Below are positions 52,891 through 62,794 of a stretch of DNA of 64,000 bases, one piece after another (the stretch's first letter is position 1; each line of letters starts with the position of its first letter). Below the pieces are notes generated by a model. The model was not told the origin of the DNA, ran no database searches, and worked only from the letters and a program-made list of their open reading frames with translations. Made by a program: the position numbers and the translations under genes. The DNA is from Pantoea sp. AS-PWVM4 (GTDB lineage: Bacteria > Pseudomonadota > Gammaproteobacteria > Enterobacterales > Enterobacteriaceae), in assembly GCF_000468095.1 (NCBI RefSeq), contig NZ_ASZC01000007.1, forward strand, positions 186,001 to 250,000, in the 5' to 3' direction.

Positions 52891-53373
52891 ATCAGATAAG
52901 CAGAAATGTGTTCGTATCATTAGCAACAGCGAGCTGTATAGCTAAACTTGCCGATGGAGTCTTAGTGGATTACTGCTCCGGCGCGCAATATTTCGTCGAT
53001 GATGCAGTGAGCTGGCTTCGCCGATGATACGAAGTAAAGCAGATGATAAGTTAAAAACACCAATTAAAGTCCACTGCACTTAATCCCTCTATGCAGATAT
53101 AAATTTCAGTCTTATGTTGATAAGTAGCACCACATTCCAACACTTAAATTAGCCAGCAATATTTACGGCTAAGTACACCCCCCACACATAAGATGAATTA
53201 ATAAACCACAGTAACTTTATGCCTACCCATGACACCTGGCAGATTTCTGCAATCCCGTGAATTGAAGGAAAAAAAGCCGCCACTCTCAGCTATCACTCGC
53301 CACACTTTCATGATAATTGTATTGAATAAGATTAATCTTAATTAATATAAAAAATATTCAATAATCAGGGTGA
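52891..53373. other. AT-rich region upstream of the autotransporter gene
   Basis: 483 bp without a supported gene. Strongly AT-rich toward 53330-53360 (TTAATATAAAAAATATTC), a likely promoter and H-NS-sensitive region for the autotransporter. Confidence 0.4.
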
Positions 53374-56300
53374 ATGATGATGCGTTACGTTGAAAGGCTG
53401 CAACGGGCAGTGGGCTGGGTATTCACTTTTCTCATACTTTTCATATCCACGCTCACCTCCGCTTTTGCGCTCTCCACCGGTTGTACCGCACTCAACGCGC
53501 TGTCCGGTTCAACGTCACTGAATTACATAACAAATGCTTATCCTGCATCAGAGTTTGATGCTGGCGATACGCTATCGGTTTCCGTCACCGATAGCGGTGG
53601 CGCATATAATGGAGACCCATCTTCCTCCGATAGTTTTGGTATGACTGATTACGAGGAAACCTCATTCCAGAACTACTATGCCTCATCGTCAATCAGCAAC
53701 TCTGCGCATACCGTGACGTTGAGTTATATGGCGGGAACCCTCTCAACCGATGGTGTTCGTCTGAGGCTGACCACATCACATGGTCAATTCAGCAATTTTG
53801 TTGTTACCTGCTCCGGTACGGCAGCAACTCCGTCCAGCGATGCAACATTGAGCAGCCTGGCACTTTCGGATGGTACACTTTCTCCCTCCTTCAGTGCCGG
53901 TACAACCAGCTATAGCGCATCCGTAGCCAACAGTGTCTCCACCATCACCGTTACCCCGACCACCACCGATTCCAATGCAACGGTCACGGTGAATGGCACC
54001 GCAGTGACATCAGGTTCTGCTTCTGCCGCCATCAGTCTGACAGCAGGTGCATCAACCGCCATTGCCATCGTTGTTACGGCCGAGGACGCCACAACCAAAT
54101 CCTATACGCTGAATGTGACGCGAGCGGAAGCCGCTGTAGTGGCAAACAACAGTACCGCCACTGTCGCGGCGAACAGCGCAGATAACGTGATAACCCTCTC
54201 CACCAGTGGTGGCACAGCAACCTCTGTATCCGTTGCTTCGGCACCCGCACATGGCACAGCCACCGCGTCGGGAACCAGCATTACCTACACTCCGACCGCG
54301 GGATATTCTGGCAGCGACAGTTTCAGCTGGAACGCGACCAACAGCGCGGGAACATCGGCTAATGCCAGCGTGGACCTGACAGTCACGGCACCCACATTCA
54401 CGTTCTCCCCTGCGGCCGGTGCGCTTCCCGCCGCCACGACAGACAGCGCATGGTCCCAGACATTAACGGCCACGGGCGGCACTGCCCCCTACAGCTGGAG
54501 CGCGACGGGATTGCCAACAGGGTTAACACTTAACAGCAGTACCGGTGTTATTTCTGGCACGCCGACTCAGACAGGAAGCTTCAGCATCCAGGTCACAGCA
54601 ACGGACAGTAACAGTGCCAGCAGCACGGTTAACTACACTCTGAATGTCACCGCAGGTGGCACTGCGCCGGTTGCAAACGATGTCACAGCATCGGTGGATT
54701 CAGGCAGTAGCGACAACAGCATCACTCTGGCAATCGCCGGTGCAGTCACCGGCCTGCAAATTGTCCGTCAGGCCAGTCACGGCACGGCACTGGTTGCAGG
54801 CACCAGCATCCGCTACACCCCAGTAAGTGGCTATTCCGGTAGCGACAGTTTCACCTACAGTGCAACCAACACATACGGTACCTCCCAGGAAGCAACGGTA
54901 TCGCTGACGGTGACGGCCACCAGCCTGACAATGTCACCTGCCAGCGGCACATTACCAACAGCGACGGCGGGAACCGCATACAGTCAGACCTTCAGCGTTT
55001 CAGGCGGCACGGCCCCTTACAGCTGGCAACTGAACGGGTCATTGCCCCAGGGACTGACTTTTGCGAATGGCGAGCTGAAAGGCACCCCAACTGCTGCGGG
55101 CAACGCTTCTTTTACCCTCATCGCAACTGACGCGAACGCGGCAACCGTGCAGTCAACCTATACGCTGACCGTTAACGCCGCTGTCCCTGTGGCTGCTGAT
55201 CACAGCGCCTCGTTGTATGCCGGACAGTCAGTGAAGGTAAATCTGGTTGAGGGTGCCACCGGCGGGCCTTTCACCGGTGCGCGTTTGCTCGATCAACCAC
55301 AAAGCAGCCTCGGTACAGCGACTATCCAGTCCTCGGGGGCAACGTATCAGCTACTGTTTACCGCTGCGGCTCAGGCGAGCGGTACCGTTGCACTTCGCTA
55401 TGAACTGAGCAGCGCATCAGGCACTGCCCAGCCAGCAACCGTCACCCTGACCATTGCCGACCGGCCCAATCCGGCCAGCAATGCTGACGTGATTGGCCTG
55501 ATCAGCGCACAGGTACAGGCAGCGCAGAACTTTGCCAAAGCACAGATCCGCAACTTTAACGATCGTCTGGAGCAGCTTCACAGCGGTGCCAGTCTCCCTT
55601 CCGGGCACAATGGCATCCATTTCTCCATGCCGACCAGTCGCTCCGAACGAGATACCGATAAAGACCTGTGGGCCAGCGCCTGGCAGCAACAGCGCCACTA
55701 TCAGGATGACCGCGCACAACCGCAACCGCCAGCCACGCCTTTCGCCCGTCAGAGTGAGGACAGCCGCCTGTCATGGTGGACCGGTGGTTACATCGATTTT
55801 GGCAGTGATAAAGACGATGCCGTGCGTTTCAGCCATACCCTGGTGGGTATTACCACCGGCAGCGACTATCGGTTCACGCCATCCTTTACCGCAGGCATGG
55901 GGATTGGCTTTGGCCGCGACGTTAGCGACGTAGGCGACTCCGGTTCTCGGCAAAACGGACGCTCAATCAGCTCCGCCCTGTATGGCAGCTGGCACCCGGA
56001 TGCGTTCTTTATTGATGGGTTGCTGGGTTATAGCAGTCTTGAGTTCGACAGCAAACGTTATGTGAGTGAGTCAGATGCATTTGCGCGTGGCAGCCGCTCC
56101 GGCCGTCAGTTTTTCAGTTCGCTGACATCAGGTTACGAGTTCCGGACTGCCAACAGCCTCATCTCACCCTATGCGCGCATTCAGTATTACCGTACCTGGC
56201 TTGATGGCTATGCCGAATCTGATGCTGGTGTATTCAACCTCGCCTACGCACCTCAGACGCTTGCACAGGTCGTGACGGGAGCCGGTCTGCGCGGCGAACA

Positions 56301-56589
56301 CAGCGTGCCGACCCGTTGGGGCTTTGTGAAACTTCAGAGTCGTCTTGAGTATGCCAAACTGATGAATGACAACGGCAAAGCGCGCGTAGGCTATGCGGAT
56401 GTGGGTAACGATACCTGGAGCATGTCGCTCTATCAGCAGAGCACCCAGACGCTGGCTCTGGGGTTCGGCATTGATTTTCTGCTCCCGCACGATATCACGC
56501 CAGGCATCGCCTACCAGGGCACACTCGGACTGGATGAGCAGCAGACACGTTCACAGATGATTATGGTGCGTGTGAATATCGGTTTCTGA
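53374..56589 (+). CDS. autotransporter (type Va) with Ig/cadherin-like passenger
   Basis: 1071 residues. Signal peptide ends around LTSAFA. Passenger: a Cys-containing N-terminal domain, a cadherin-like beta-sandwich (SDATLSSLALSDGTLSPSFS to TYTLNVT-like end, about 152-250, PF12733 pattern), then two copies of a unit of about 172 residues, each a Gly/Ser-rich strand repeat (YTPTAGYSGSDSFSWNATNS / YTPVSGYSGSDSFTYSATNT) plus a putative-Ig module (TATGGTAPYSWSATGLPTGL / SVSGGTAPYSWQLNGSLPQG), and a further beta domain. A linker helix (about 705-740) leads to a C-terminal beta-barrel (about 790-1071) ending VRVNIGF. Likely a surface adhesin. CAGGGTG lies before the ATG. Confidence 0.9.
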   Translation: MMMRYVERLQRAVGWVFTFLILFISTLTSAFALSTGCTALNALSGSTSLNYITNAYPASEFDAGDTLSVSVTDSGGAYNGDPSSSDSFGMTDYEETSFQNYYASSSISNSAHTVTLSYMAGTLSTDGVRLRLTTSHGQFSNFVVTCSGTAATPSSDATLSSLALSDGTLSPSFSAGTTSYSASVANSVSTITVTPTTTDSNATVTVNGTAVTSGSASAAISLTAGASTAIAIVVTAEDATTKSYTLNVTRAEAAVVANNSTATVAANSADNVITLSTSGGTATSVSVASAPAHGTATASGTSITYTPTAGYSGSDSFSWNATNSAGTSANASVDLTVTAPTFTFSPAAGALPAATTDSAWSQTLTATGGTAPYSWSATGLPTGLTLNSSTGVISGTPTQTGSFSIQVTATDSNSASSTVNYTLNVTAGGTAPVANDVTASVDSGSSDNSITLAIAGAVTGLQIVRQASHGTALVAGTSIRYTPVSGYSGSDSFTYSATNTYGTSQEATVSLTVTATSLTMSPASGTLPTATAGTAYSQTFSVSGGTAPYSWQLNGSLPQGLTFANGELKGTPTAAGNASFTLIATDANAATVQSTYTLTVNAAVPVAADHSASLYAGQSVKVNLVEGATGGPFTGARLLDQPQSSLGTATIQSSGATYQLLFTAAAQASGTVALRYELSSASGTAQPATVTLTIADRPNPASNADVIGLISAQVQAAQNFAKAQIRNFNDRLEQLHSGASLPSGHNGIHFSMPTSRSERDTDKDLWASAWQQQRHYQDDRAQPQPPATPFARQSEDSRLSWWTGGYIDFGSDKDDAVRFSHTLVGITTGSDYRFTPSFTAGMGIGFGRDVSDVGDSGSRQNGRSISSALYGSWHPDAFFIDGLLGYSSLEFDSKRYVSESDAFARGSRSGRQFFSSLTSGYEFRTANSLISPYARIQYYRTWLDGYAESDAGVFNLAYAPQTLAQVVTGAGLRGEHSVPTRWGFVKLQSRLEYAKLMNDNGKARVGYADVGNDTWSMSLYQQSTQTLALGFGIDFLLPHDITPGIAYQGTLGLDEQQTRSQMIMVRVNIGF

Positions 56590-56742
56590 TTTACGCATAA
56601 CATTTGCGTAGCGCTGCATACCCCTGCCCGGTGAATTCAGAGGCATGAAATCCAGGGCAGGATGTTATTGGAAATTTTACAGCGGAACTCTGTGTCAGAA
56701 CTGCAGAGGGTCTCACCACGTCATCATGGAGAAGCCGGGCTC

Positions 56743-59733
56743 ATGCCTCAGGATACTAAGCAACCACAGACTCAGATCGAAAAAGATCAGCAAGCCGCTC
56801 TTGAGGCTGTGTTACGTCTTAAACAAGAACTCGGGATGAAAACATCCGGTTCTTCCAAAGCCCCCAACACTGCGACATCGCATGAAGATGAAGCGATTGA
56901 ATTAACACAACGAGAACTGAAGACGGAAATCGCCAGTAAGAAGCAATCTGTCGAACAGCGTGAAAAGGAAGCTAAAGACCGTCGTTCGCAGCTTTTGAAT
57001 GCCGTCCGGGTGTCTGCACCGGAGATAAACAAACCCCTTGTTGAAACATTCGAACGTTTAAGTTTGGAAAAACAACAATTTGCTCAGAAGGAACTCGTCC
57101 GACTCTTTAAAAACGACGCGCAACTCCAAAGTGCGACTGATTTCTTTGACCTCAACCTGGCACAAAGAGAAGATCTGCTTGACCGAATCGGTTTCTATAA
57201 AGGACTCATAATTGATCACAGCCTGTCAAACCCGGTTGAAACAGGATTCAGGGAAGTTCTGAAGCGCCACGATTCTGCAAATCCGGGGCCTTGTAAAGTC
57301 GCCACCCTCCTCTACCGCAAACCTAACTTTTCGGGCTATTTCGAGAATTACTACACCTCATCGGAATCCCTGCATCAGGTCCAGAAAAATGGGGTTACGA
57401 ATATCTCAACTTCACTCAATGTTGCGGCTGGAACGGTGGCCACCGTGGGTGTTGGCATATCGGGTGCCTACCATAACGCGGAGTCACAAAACGGCGGCGT
57501 TAAAGGGCAAACGATCTATACAACCGCAAACTTCTTTCTGCCTAAAGTTGAACTCTCATTCGATGAGTCTGAACCCTGCGCCAGTGATGAATTCGAATAT
57601 GCCTGTAACCAGGCCCTGCTTAAAGGTGGGGTTGCCGAGTGCTTCAAAGAATTAGTGAAAGTACTGGGAAGTTTTGGCCACTTTGTTTCTACACAAACGC
57701 TCGTGGGTGGTCGGTTGTTTGCTACTGATGTAAAGGAGCTAACCGGTACCGAAAAGGATGCATCTATGACCACAAGCTTCGCGGCGAAGGTCAAAGTCGG
57801 TGTGGAGACATGGTCAGCATCGGTGGAAGCAGGCGTTTCGTCAGATTATGGCAGACAGACTGACACCCGCAGTAAGGATGTCGATGAAACGCAAACATAC
57901 ACCATTCATGCGGTCGGCGGCGAAGGTACTGTCGTCGAACAAGCCGGTCGATGGGCTGAATCCCTGTATGAATACCAAAGATGGGCGGCTGTGCAGCGTG
58001 AAAAACTCATCCCCAGTATTGAAGTATTGAGTGAGGAACTGAGCAAACGGGTATGGGACATGTTAAAACAGTATGTCTCAAGTAATACCACGTCGCACCT
58101 TACTGGCGAATGTAACGCCTACTTCCTCTTTTATGGTGCTTACCAGACTGAGGTGGGTTACCTCGCAAGACCTGATTATGTGATCATAAAAAATCTTGCC
58201 AGCCAGCATTGCCTCTCTCTCAAGGGCGAAACACCCCAGAATCCCGAATTATCAGCAAAACTCTTTGACTGGACACGTCAGCAGCTGTGGCGAGTAACGC
58301 CAGAAGGCCATCTCGTCAGTGCTATACCGATAAAAAGTGGATTCCCAGGCCATAAGAAGTCAGTAGAATTTGCCCTGAGCGTGCTTGAACCTGTTCCCTC
58401 TTCAGCACCTGTCCCGACCGTAAAGAAAGATAGTGGCAAAGACACTGATGAAATCCCGGCAGTGAAAATCGAACCGAAGAAAGAATCATTGTTGCCGGGC
58501 CTGAGTGAATTAGGCTCCTCTCCGTATCAAAGGTGGGAATTCACCGGTCGCGGAGAAATACACAATATCGCTTACGGCGCTGATTATGTCCTCTCCTTAC
58601 CATTGAATGGTAAGCCTGAATTTCGCCTGCGCGGCAATACCCCATCAAGCACTGGCTTGTGGCGTGTTGATGAAGCAACACCCGACGACCTGAAAAATAT
58701 TGATGCATACGAGTGTTATGGCAAGCTGGTTCATCCAACTGGCCTGGTGTTGTCGGTGGAAGGATGTGAAGACACGGGTTACAGCTTTGGGCGTTCAGAA
58801 CAACGCAGAGTGCTCCTGCAACCCGACATTGGTGGACGACATCAACTGTGGAATCGCAAACAAGACGGGACGATAGTCTCGGCCATCCGTATTGGTAGCA
58901 ATAATCCAGCACAATCATCCGATGTGTATCTCACCCTTGATCCACAGAAGAATGTGATCGCACGGGGGAAAAGTCTTTCCGCAGAGGCTCTCAAGTGTGA
59001 TACCGATGACATGTTCTACACCGGAGAAGTGCCTGCGAATAAGTTTTATCTCTACGCTGCCGTCAGACAAGATGAGACAGGCCAACCCGTTAGTATGGAC
59101 GCAAAGGATGCTCAAATTATCCGATATCATGATGTCACTGTCGGAATCGTTCCCGCCGGCTTCAGCTCTGTCACTCCTTCCGGGAATATGCAGACCTGTG
59201 AAAAGGTTAAAACCGTCGATAAAAGAGAACTGAAAGTTGACGGTTATTTAACCGGGATAGAGTTCATTCTCGAAAAACGTGGTAAGGACCGTAAATTGGT
59301 CAGTGGTGAATACCATCGACTTAAAATGAAAATTTCCGCTCAGAGGCTAAGTGGAAATGCGACAGAGGTCTGGGAGGACGAACCAGATAAAGATAAGGAA
59401 GATCGTGATTTCCTACATGACTATGGTGAAGTCTGTGTTGACGACCGTTTCCTGATTCTTCCCGAAGATCCTATATACGCCATCAGGTTGCGTGTCCACG
59501 AAAGTCCAAAAAAACACCTCGCCTTTGAGTATCAACTGGTTGATAAAGGCCCTTGGTTCGGTTTGGCAGGAATGAGTGAAAGTGCCAGGACACTGAATAT
59601 TGATGAAATTAAAGTGCCAGTTGGTATGGATGCGGAAGCAGCGAATAAGACCAAAATTCGAGGTGTCGCTCTGGATTACGATCCGGCAGCCAGAACGCTA
59701 AGGCCGAAGGTTCTGCGTCGAATCACGGGATAA
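56743..59733 (+). CDS. MACPF-domain protein with lectin-like (QxW) repeats
   Basis: 996 residues from ATG 56743; an in-frame ATG at 56662 would add 27 residues, and neither has an ideal site. N-terminal coiled coil (about 10-110), then a MACPF/CDC-like domain (about 170-470): GFREVLKRHDSANPG, NAESQNGGVKGQ, SFGHFVSTQTLVGGRLF, the last matching the MACPF signature (YGTHx6GG) in spacing but with F-G-H-F for Y-G-T-H. Two Ser/Thr/Val-rich stretches flank it as membrane-insertion helices. The C-terminal half has repeated Q-x-W or similar turns (RQQLWRVTPEGHLVSA, YQRWEFTGRGEI, RHQLWNRKQDGTIVSA), a beta-trefoil-lectin pattern. No signal peptide. Possible pore-forming protein for competition or host interaction. 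Confidence 0.75.
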   Translation: MPQDTKQPQTQIEKDQQAALEAVLRLKQELGMKTSGSSKAPNTATSHEDEAIELTQRELKTEIASKKQSVEQREKEAKDRRSQLLNAVRVSAPEINKPLVETFERLSLEKQQFAQKELVRLFKNDAQLQSATDFFDLNLAQREDLLDRIGFYKGLIIDHSLSNPVETGFREVLKRHDSANPGPCKVATLLYRKPNFSGYFENYYTSSESLHQVQKNGVTNISTSLNVAAGTVATVGVGISGAYHNAESQNGGVKGQTIYTTANFFLPKVELSFDESEPCASDEFEYACNQALLKGGVAECFKELVKVLGSFGHFVSTQTLVGGRLFATDVKELTGTEKDASMTTSFAAKVKVGVETWSASVEAGVSSDYGRQTDTRSKDVDETQTYTIHAVGGEGTVVEQAGRWAESLYEYQRWAAVQREKLIPSIEVLSEELSKRVWDMLKQYVSSNTTSHLTGECNAYFLFYGAYQTEVGYLARPDYVIIKNLASQHCLSLKGETPQNPELSAKLFDWTRQQLWRVTPEGHLVSAIPIKSGFPGHKKSVEFALSVLEPVPSSAPVPTVKKDSGKDTDEIPAVKIEPKKESLLPGLSELGSSPYQRWEFTGRGEIHNIAYGADYVLSLPLNGKPEFRLRGNTPSSTGLWRVDEATPDDLKNIDAYECYGKLVHPTGLVLSVEGCEDTGYSFGRSEQRRVLLQPDIGGRHQLWNRKQDGTIVSAIRIGSNNPAQSSDVYLTLDPQKNVIARGKSLSAEALKCDTDDMFYTGEVPANKFYLYAAVRQDETGQPVSMDAKDAQIIRYHDVTVGIVPAGFSSVTPSGNMQTCEKVKTVDKRELKVDGYLTGIEFILEKRGKDRKLVSGEYHRLKMKISAQRLSGNATEVWEDEPDKDKEDRDFLHDYGEVCVDDRFLILPEDPIYAIRLRVHESPKKHLAFEYQLVDKGPWFGLAGMSESARTLNIDEIKVPVGMDAEAANKTKIRGVALDYDPAARTLRPKVLRRITG

Positions 59734-59840
59734 TTCATGTTGATATCTTTTGGGTACTAACTCGTAACTCATTCCAGCAAAATCAGCGCTGATCGTTCCC
59801 TGGCGCTGAAACTTGCGTACTTATATAGTTCGGGAGAAAT

Positions 59841-60971
59841 ATGCGGTTCATAGAAAACACAGACCAATTTAGATATGAGAATGCTGAATTACAGCCTTTT
59901 CCCGAAAATTTGGATGATGATAAGAAAACGAATGGCTTTGCCCCTGCCGTAAGGGACCATTTTTTAAGTTTATTACCTCAGGTAACCATTAATGAAGAGG
60001 TTGATGTTATTCTGTGCCCTTGGTGCCTTGAATTCACCGGTCATCATGCAACTCAAGTCGATCACATTATCCCAAAGCAAATCTTCCTTCGATATCAGCT
60101 TTATAAAAACAGAAACAGGCTGCATGGCAACACCAATATTAAATTAGAACTCGAAAAATATCTTCATGACACTGACAACCTGATAATTTGTTGCAATAAA
60201 TGCAATAATGAGAAAGGTGATGATTTCCCGAAAAAATCCACAATGGATGATGCAATAGAATTTCATCGTCCGGCACTGTCAGACCTGTCTCATCTTGAAC
60301 GGAAAACCCAGCTGGCCTGGGAGATCATGTCAGTATATATGCCACAGGGAGACAAAAAACTCTTCAGCTATCTCGCGAAATGGAACGAGATGACGCTTTC
60401 TGAAGGGATTTTGACAAATAATTTATTGAATGAAGGAGAGAAGCAAATCCGTGCCTGGCGCGCGCCGGGATCAGGTATGCCATTCAAGGCACATCAGGTC
60501 TTCGAAGAGTTGGTAAACCATCAACTCAGAGCCGACTTAAATAACTGGACAGGCCGACTCTGCTTTTATTGCCTCGGTGTTTATCAGGATATGGCTTTTC
60601 AGATAGACCATATCGATTCCCGTTTGAAAGGACGTAACTGTCTAATAAATAATACAGATTACAACTTACTTGCAGTCTGCCGCGGATGTAACGGTGCAAA
60701 ATCGGATAATATCATCACGGAAAGTTTTTTAGTTTCACGCATTGAAGAACGAATTGAGAGAGGATGGCCTGGAATTGAAAGCGCAGGTTGGCACCCGACG
60801 TTAAGCAAGGAGCAAACGATTCTCAGGGCGCATGAGATACAGAAAAAATTACTCAACCTCCATCTCTACAAGCGACCAACAGAAGGTGAAATCAATAAAT
60901 TCATCAAAGAATCTGAAGTAGCGATAAGAGCAAGAAAAAACAAAAGTAAGACTATGGAAATAGAGGAGTAA
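59841..60971 (+). CDS. protein with two HNH/zinc endonuclease modules
   Basis: 376 residues. Module 1: CPWC (59-62), DHIIP (Asp74-His75), NLIICCNKCNNEKGD (Asn113, Cys118, Cys121). Module 2: CFYC (241-244), DHIDS (Asp256-His257), NLLAVCRGCNGAKSDN (Asn275, Cys280, Cys283). Each has the CxxC...DH...N...CxxC layout of HNH nucleases, with all zinc ligands and the catalytic His. Duplicated HNH in one chain is uncommon. The gene is 107 bp behind the MACPF gene with GGGAGAAAT at its start. It may be a nuclease for DNA defence, restriction or a toxin; no delivery domain is seen. Confidence 0.82.
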   Translation: MRFIENTDQFRYENAELQPFPENLDDDKKTNGFAPAVRDHFLSLLPQVTINEEVDVILCPWCLEFTGHHATQVDHIIPKQIFLRYQLYKNRNRLHGNTNIKLELEKYLHDTDNLIICCNKCNNEKGDDFPKKSTMDDAIEFHRPALSDLSHLERKTQLAWEIMSVYMPQGDKKLFSYLAKWNEMTLSEGILTNNLLNEGEKQIRAWRAPGSGMPFKAHQVFEELVNHQLRADLNNWTGRLCFYCLGVYQDMAFQIDHIDSRLKGRNCLINNTDYNLLAVCRGCNGAKSDNIITESFLVSRIEERIERGWPGIESAGWHPTLSKEQTILRAHEIQKKLLNLHLYKRPTEGEINKFIKESEVAIRARKNKSKTMEIEE

Positions 60972-61709
60972 CGAAGAGGTAAAGCGCTTCGCTTAATACT
61001 CTGGTGATCAAAAAAAGATTATTCATAACCCCGGATGACTCAAGCATCTGGGGTTAACGCGTAGGGTTTTTGTTATGCGAAGTGGTTTTCATGCATGTAA
61101 TTGATTAAAATCATGAAATTATTCTTTTGAAATGCATATGGAAGTGGCAGTCAATATGAAGGTTACAACACAACTATCCATACTCTCTGGAAATTGTGAA
61201 TAACATCTTATTTTGTTATTGAATGCTTTTAAGAGACCGTGTCTTAAGTGTCAGTATAACATGCTAGCTTGCAATATTTAAAAGGCATAACTATCGAAAA
61301 ATAACGGCCTCTAAAATATTAACCATCAATTTATAATCTCCGACACGTCAGAACTTGCACTAACGAAAAACACCGCTATCGTTAATTAACTAACGCTCAA
61401 AAAATTAAATGATCGTCCTGACATCGTTTTAAAATAGTTCCTGTCATACCCGGATCATCATAGTTCTTGAGATGTAGAAATTTTAGCCGAGCCGCTGCAC
61501 AGGGCATATTATTCGATATTGAAGGCCTGGGTAACATAATAATGCATTGAATGCGGCGATGGCAGTACTTGCCAAGGCTACCGACAGTGAAATTGGCTGG
61601 TCTCTTTTCTAATGATTTACACGCGAATGCCTTTGCACATTTAACGCAAAATAATTTCCCGCATATGGGATATCAACTTACTAATAATTTTTTAGCTTTG
61701 GAGATCAAT
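60972..61709. other. AT-rich intergenic with hairpin
   Basis: 738 bp. The only clear element is the hairpin at 61026-61056; TTAAGA-GACCGTG-TCTTAA lies near 61229-61247. A longer in-frame extension of the following CHAP gene reaches back to 61551 but has no ribosome binding site there. No gene supported. Confidence 0.45.
61026..61056 (+). terminator. hairpin downstream of the HNH gene
   Basis: TAACCCCGGATG (61026-61037) and CATCTGGGGTTA (61045-61056) pair with a single G-T wobble. A T-run (GGGTTTTTGTT) follows 8 nt later, so it is a plausible terminator. Confidence 0.55.
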
Positions 61710-62195
61710 ATGCCTGACGTTAATGATTTAATGTCCTGGACCAGAATGCAGATTGGTGAAGCTGAAAACCCTCTGGATAGCAACTCCGGCCCTAAAGTGG
61801 ATCAGTATCTTAAAGCTGTTGGTGCCGATCCGGGGAAAGCCTGGTGCATGGCTTTTGTTTGTTGGTGCCATGAACAGGCAGGAATAGCCGGAGTTCCGAT
61901 GACGACCAGCGTTAGAGATTTCTTCACGCAAGCACAACTACTGGGTAGACTGGTCCCAATAAACAATGTCAGGATCGGAGATATTGTATTGAGAGTTGAT
62001 TATCCTACTCTCGGAAATGGCAAGAACTTAGGTGACCATGCAGGAATTTTTAGTGCCATAACCGATGATGGCATCCCCTTGTATATTTCTGGGAATACCA
62101 TATCAACAACTGGCAATGTGGCCGACAATAGTGACTCTTATGTGGATGAACATCGTTTACGCTATTATAACTATGTTGCAAGATTTTGTTCATAG
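61710..62195 (+). CDS. CHAP-domain amidase/peptidase
   Basis: 161 residues from ATG 61710, with GGAGATCAAT upstream. CHAP (Cys,His-dependent amidohydrolase/peptidase) motifs: AWCMAFVCWC with catalytic Cys46, SVRDFF, IGDIVLR and LGDHAGIFSAI with catalytic His110. No signal peptide or cell-wall-binding domain is seen, so it may be an effector delivered by another system or a phage/toxin remnant. Peptidoglycan cleavage is inferred from the family. No immunity gene is recognised beside it. Confidence 0.8.
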   Translation: MPDVNDLMSWTRMQIGEAENPLDSNSGPKVDQYLKAVGADPGKAWCMAFVCWCHEQAGIAGVPMTTSVRDFFTQAQLLGRLVPINNVRIGDIVLRVDYPTLGNGKNLGDHAGIFSAITDDGIPLYISGNTISTTGNVADNSDSYVDEHRLRYYNYVARFCS

Positions 62196-62208
62196 TCCTA
62201 TCACATTC

Positions 62209-62236
62209 CCTGAGGGACTTTTATACGGCCCTCAGG
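62209..62236. terminator. hairpin between convergent genes
   Basis: CCTGAGGG (62209-62216) and CCCTCAGG (62229-62236) are exact inverted copies with a 12-nt loop, lying between the CHAP gene and the convergent NTF2-like gene; the T-tract is weak. Confidence 0.5.
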
Positions 62237-62283
62237 CATTATTTCTCAATACATAGCGCTTAGACAAAGTTTATGTTCAGGTA

Positions 62284-62676
62284 TTAACTTCTGCTACCCA
62301 GATCATGATCCTGCTTATTTCCGCTGACCAGCCGGGTTAACTCTACACAACGAATAATCCGATCCGCTTCCAGGGTAAATCGTGCCATCACCTCTATTTC
62401 ACTTTTTGTTTCATCGCATTTTTCCACCTGCACGCGATGGTGAGTGAACACCGTATCTCTTTCAGCTACAACGCTTAACAGCACCACCTCCATTTGCCTC
62501 GTCAGCGTTTTTAGCAATGCCATATGGCTGACAAAGCCCGGATAATCCAGGCATTTTCCGTCAACCTGCTGTTGATAGCTTGCGGCGAAATACGCGGCGA
62601 TCATTTTCTCATCATGGCGTGGATTGCTAACAATCTCCTGCAACGCATGAATGACGAGCTGACTTTGCTTATTCAT
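62284..62676 (-). CDS. NTF2-like / SnoaL-like protein
   Basis: 130 residues with the SnoaL-like pattern: NPRHDEKMIAAYFAASYQQQ, LDYPGFVSHMALLKTLTRQM, VVAERDTVFTHHRVQVEKCD, and a final strand TLEADRIIRCVELTRLVSG. AGGACAGGAT precedes the ATG. NTF2-like folds serve as polyketide cyclases, isomerases or small-molecule binders; no catalytic His/Asp set is obvious. Ends before the ABC exporter on the same strand; 118 bp separate them. Confidence 0.75.
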   Translation of the reverse strand: MNKQSQLVIHALQEIVSNPRHDEKMIAAYFAASYQQQVDGKCLDYPGFVSHMALLKTLTRQMEVVLLSVVAERDTVFTHHRVQVEKCDETKSEIEVMARFTLEADRIIRCVELTRLVSGNKQDHDLGSRS

Positions 62677-62794
62677 ATCCTGTCCTGCTTGATTAACACG
62701 GTTGTACCGACGCAGATTACCGGAAGCGCTGCGCGGTACAGTATCCGTAACAGGACAATGAATACCGATAACTGGCCATAACGTTCAGCCCAGG

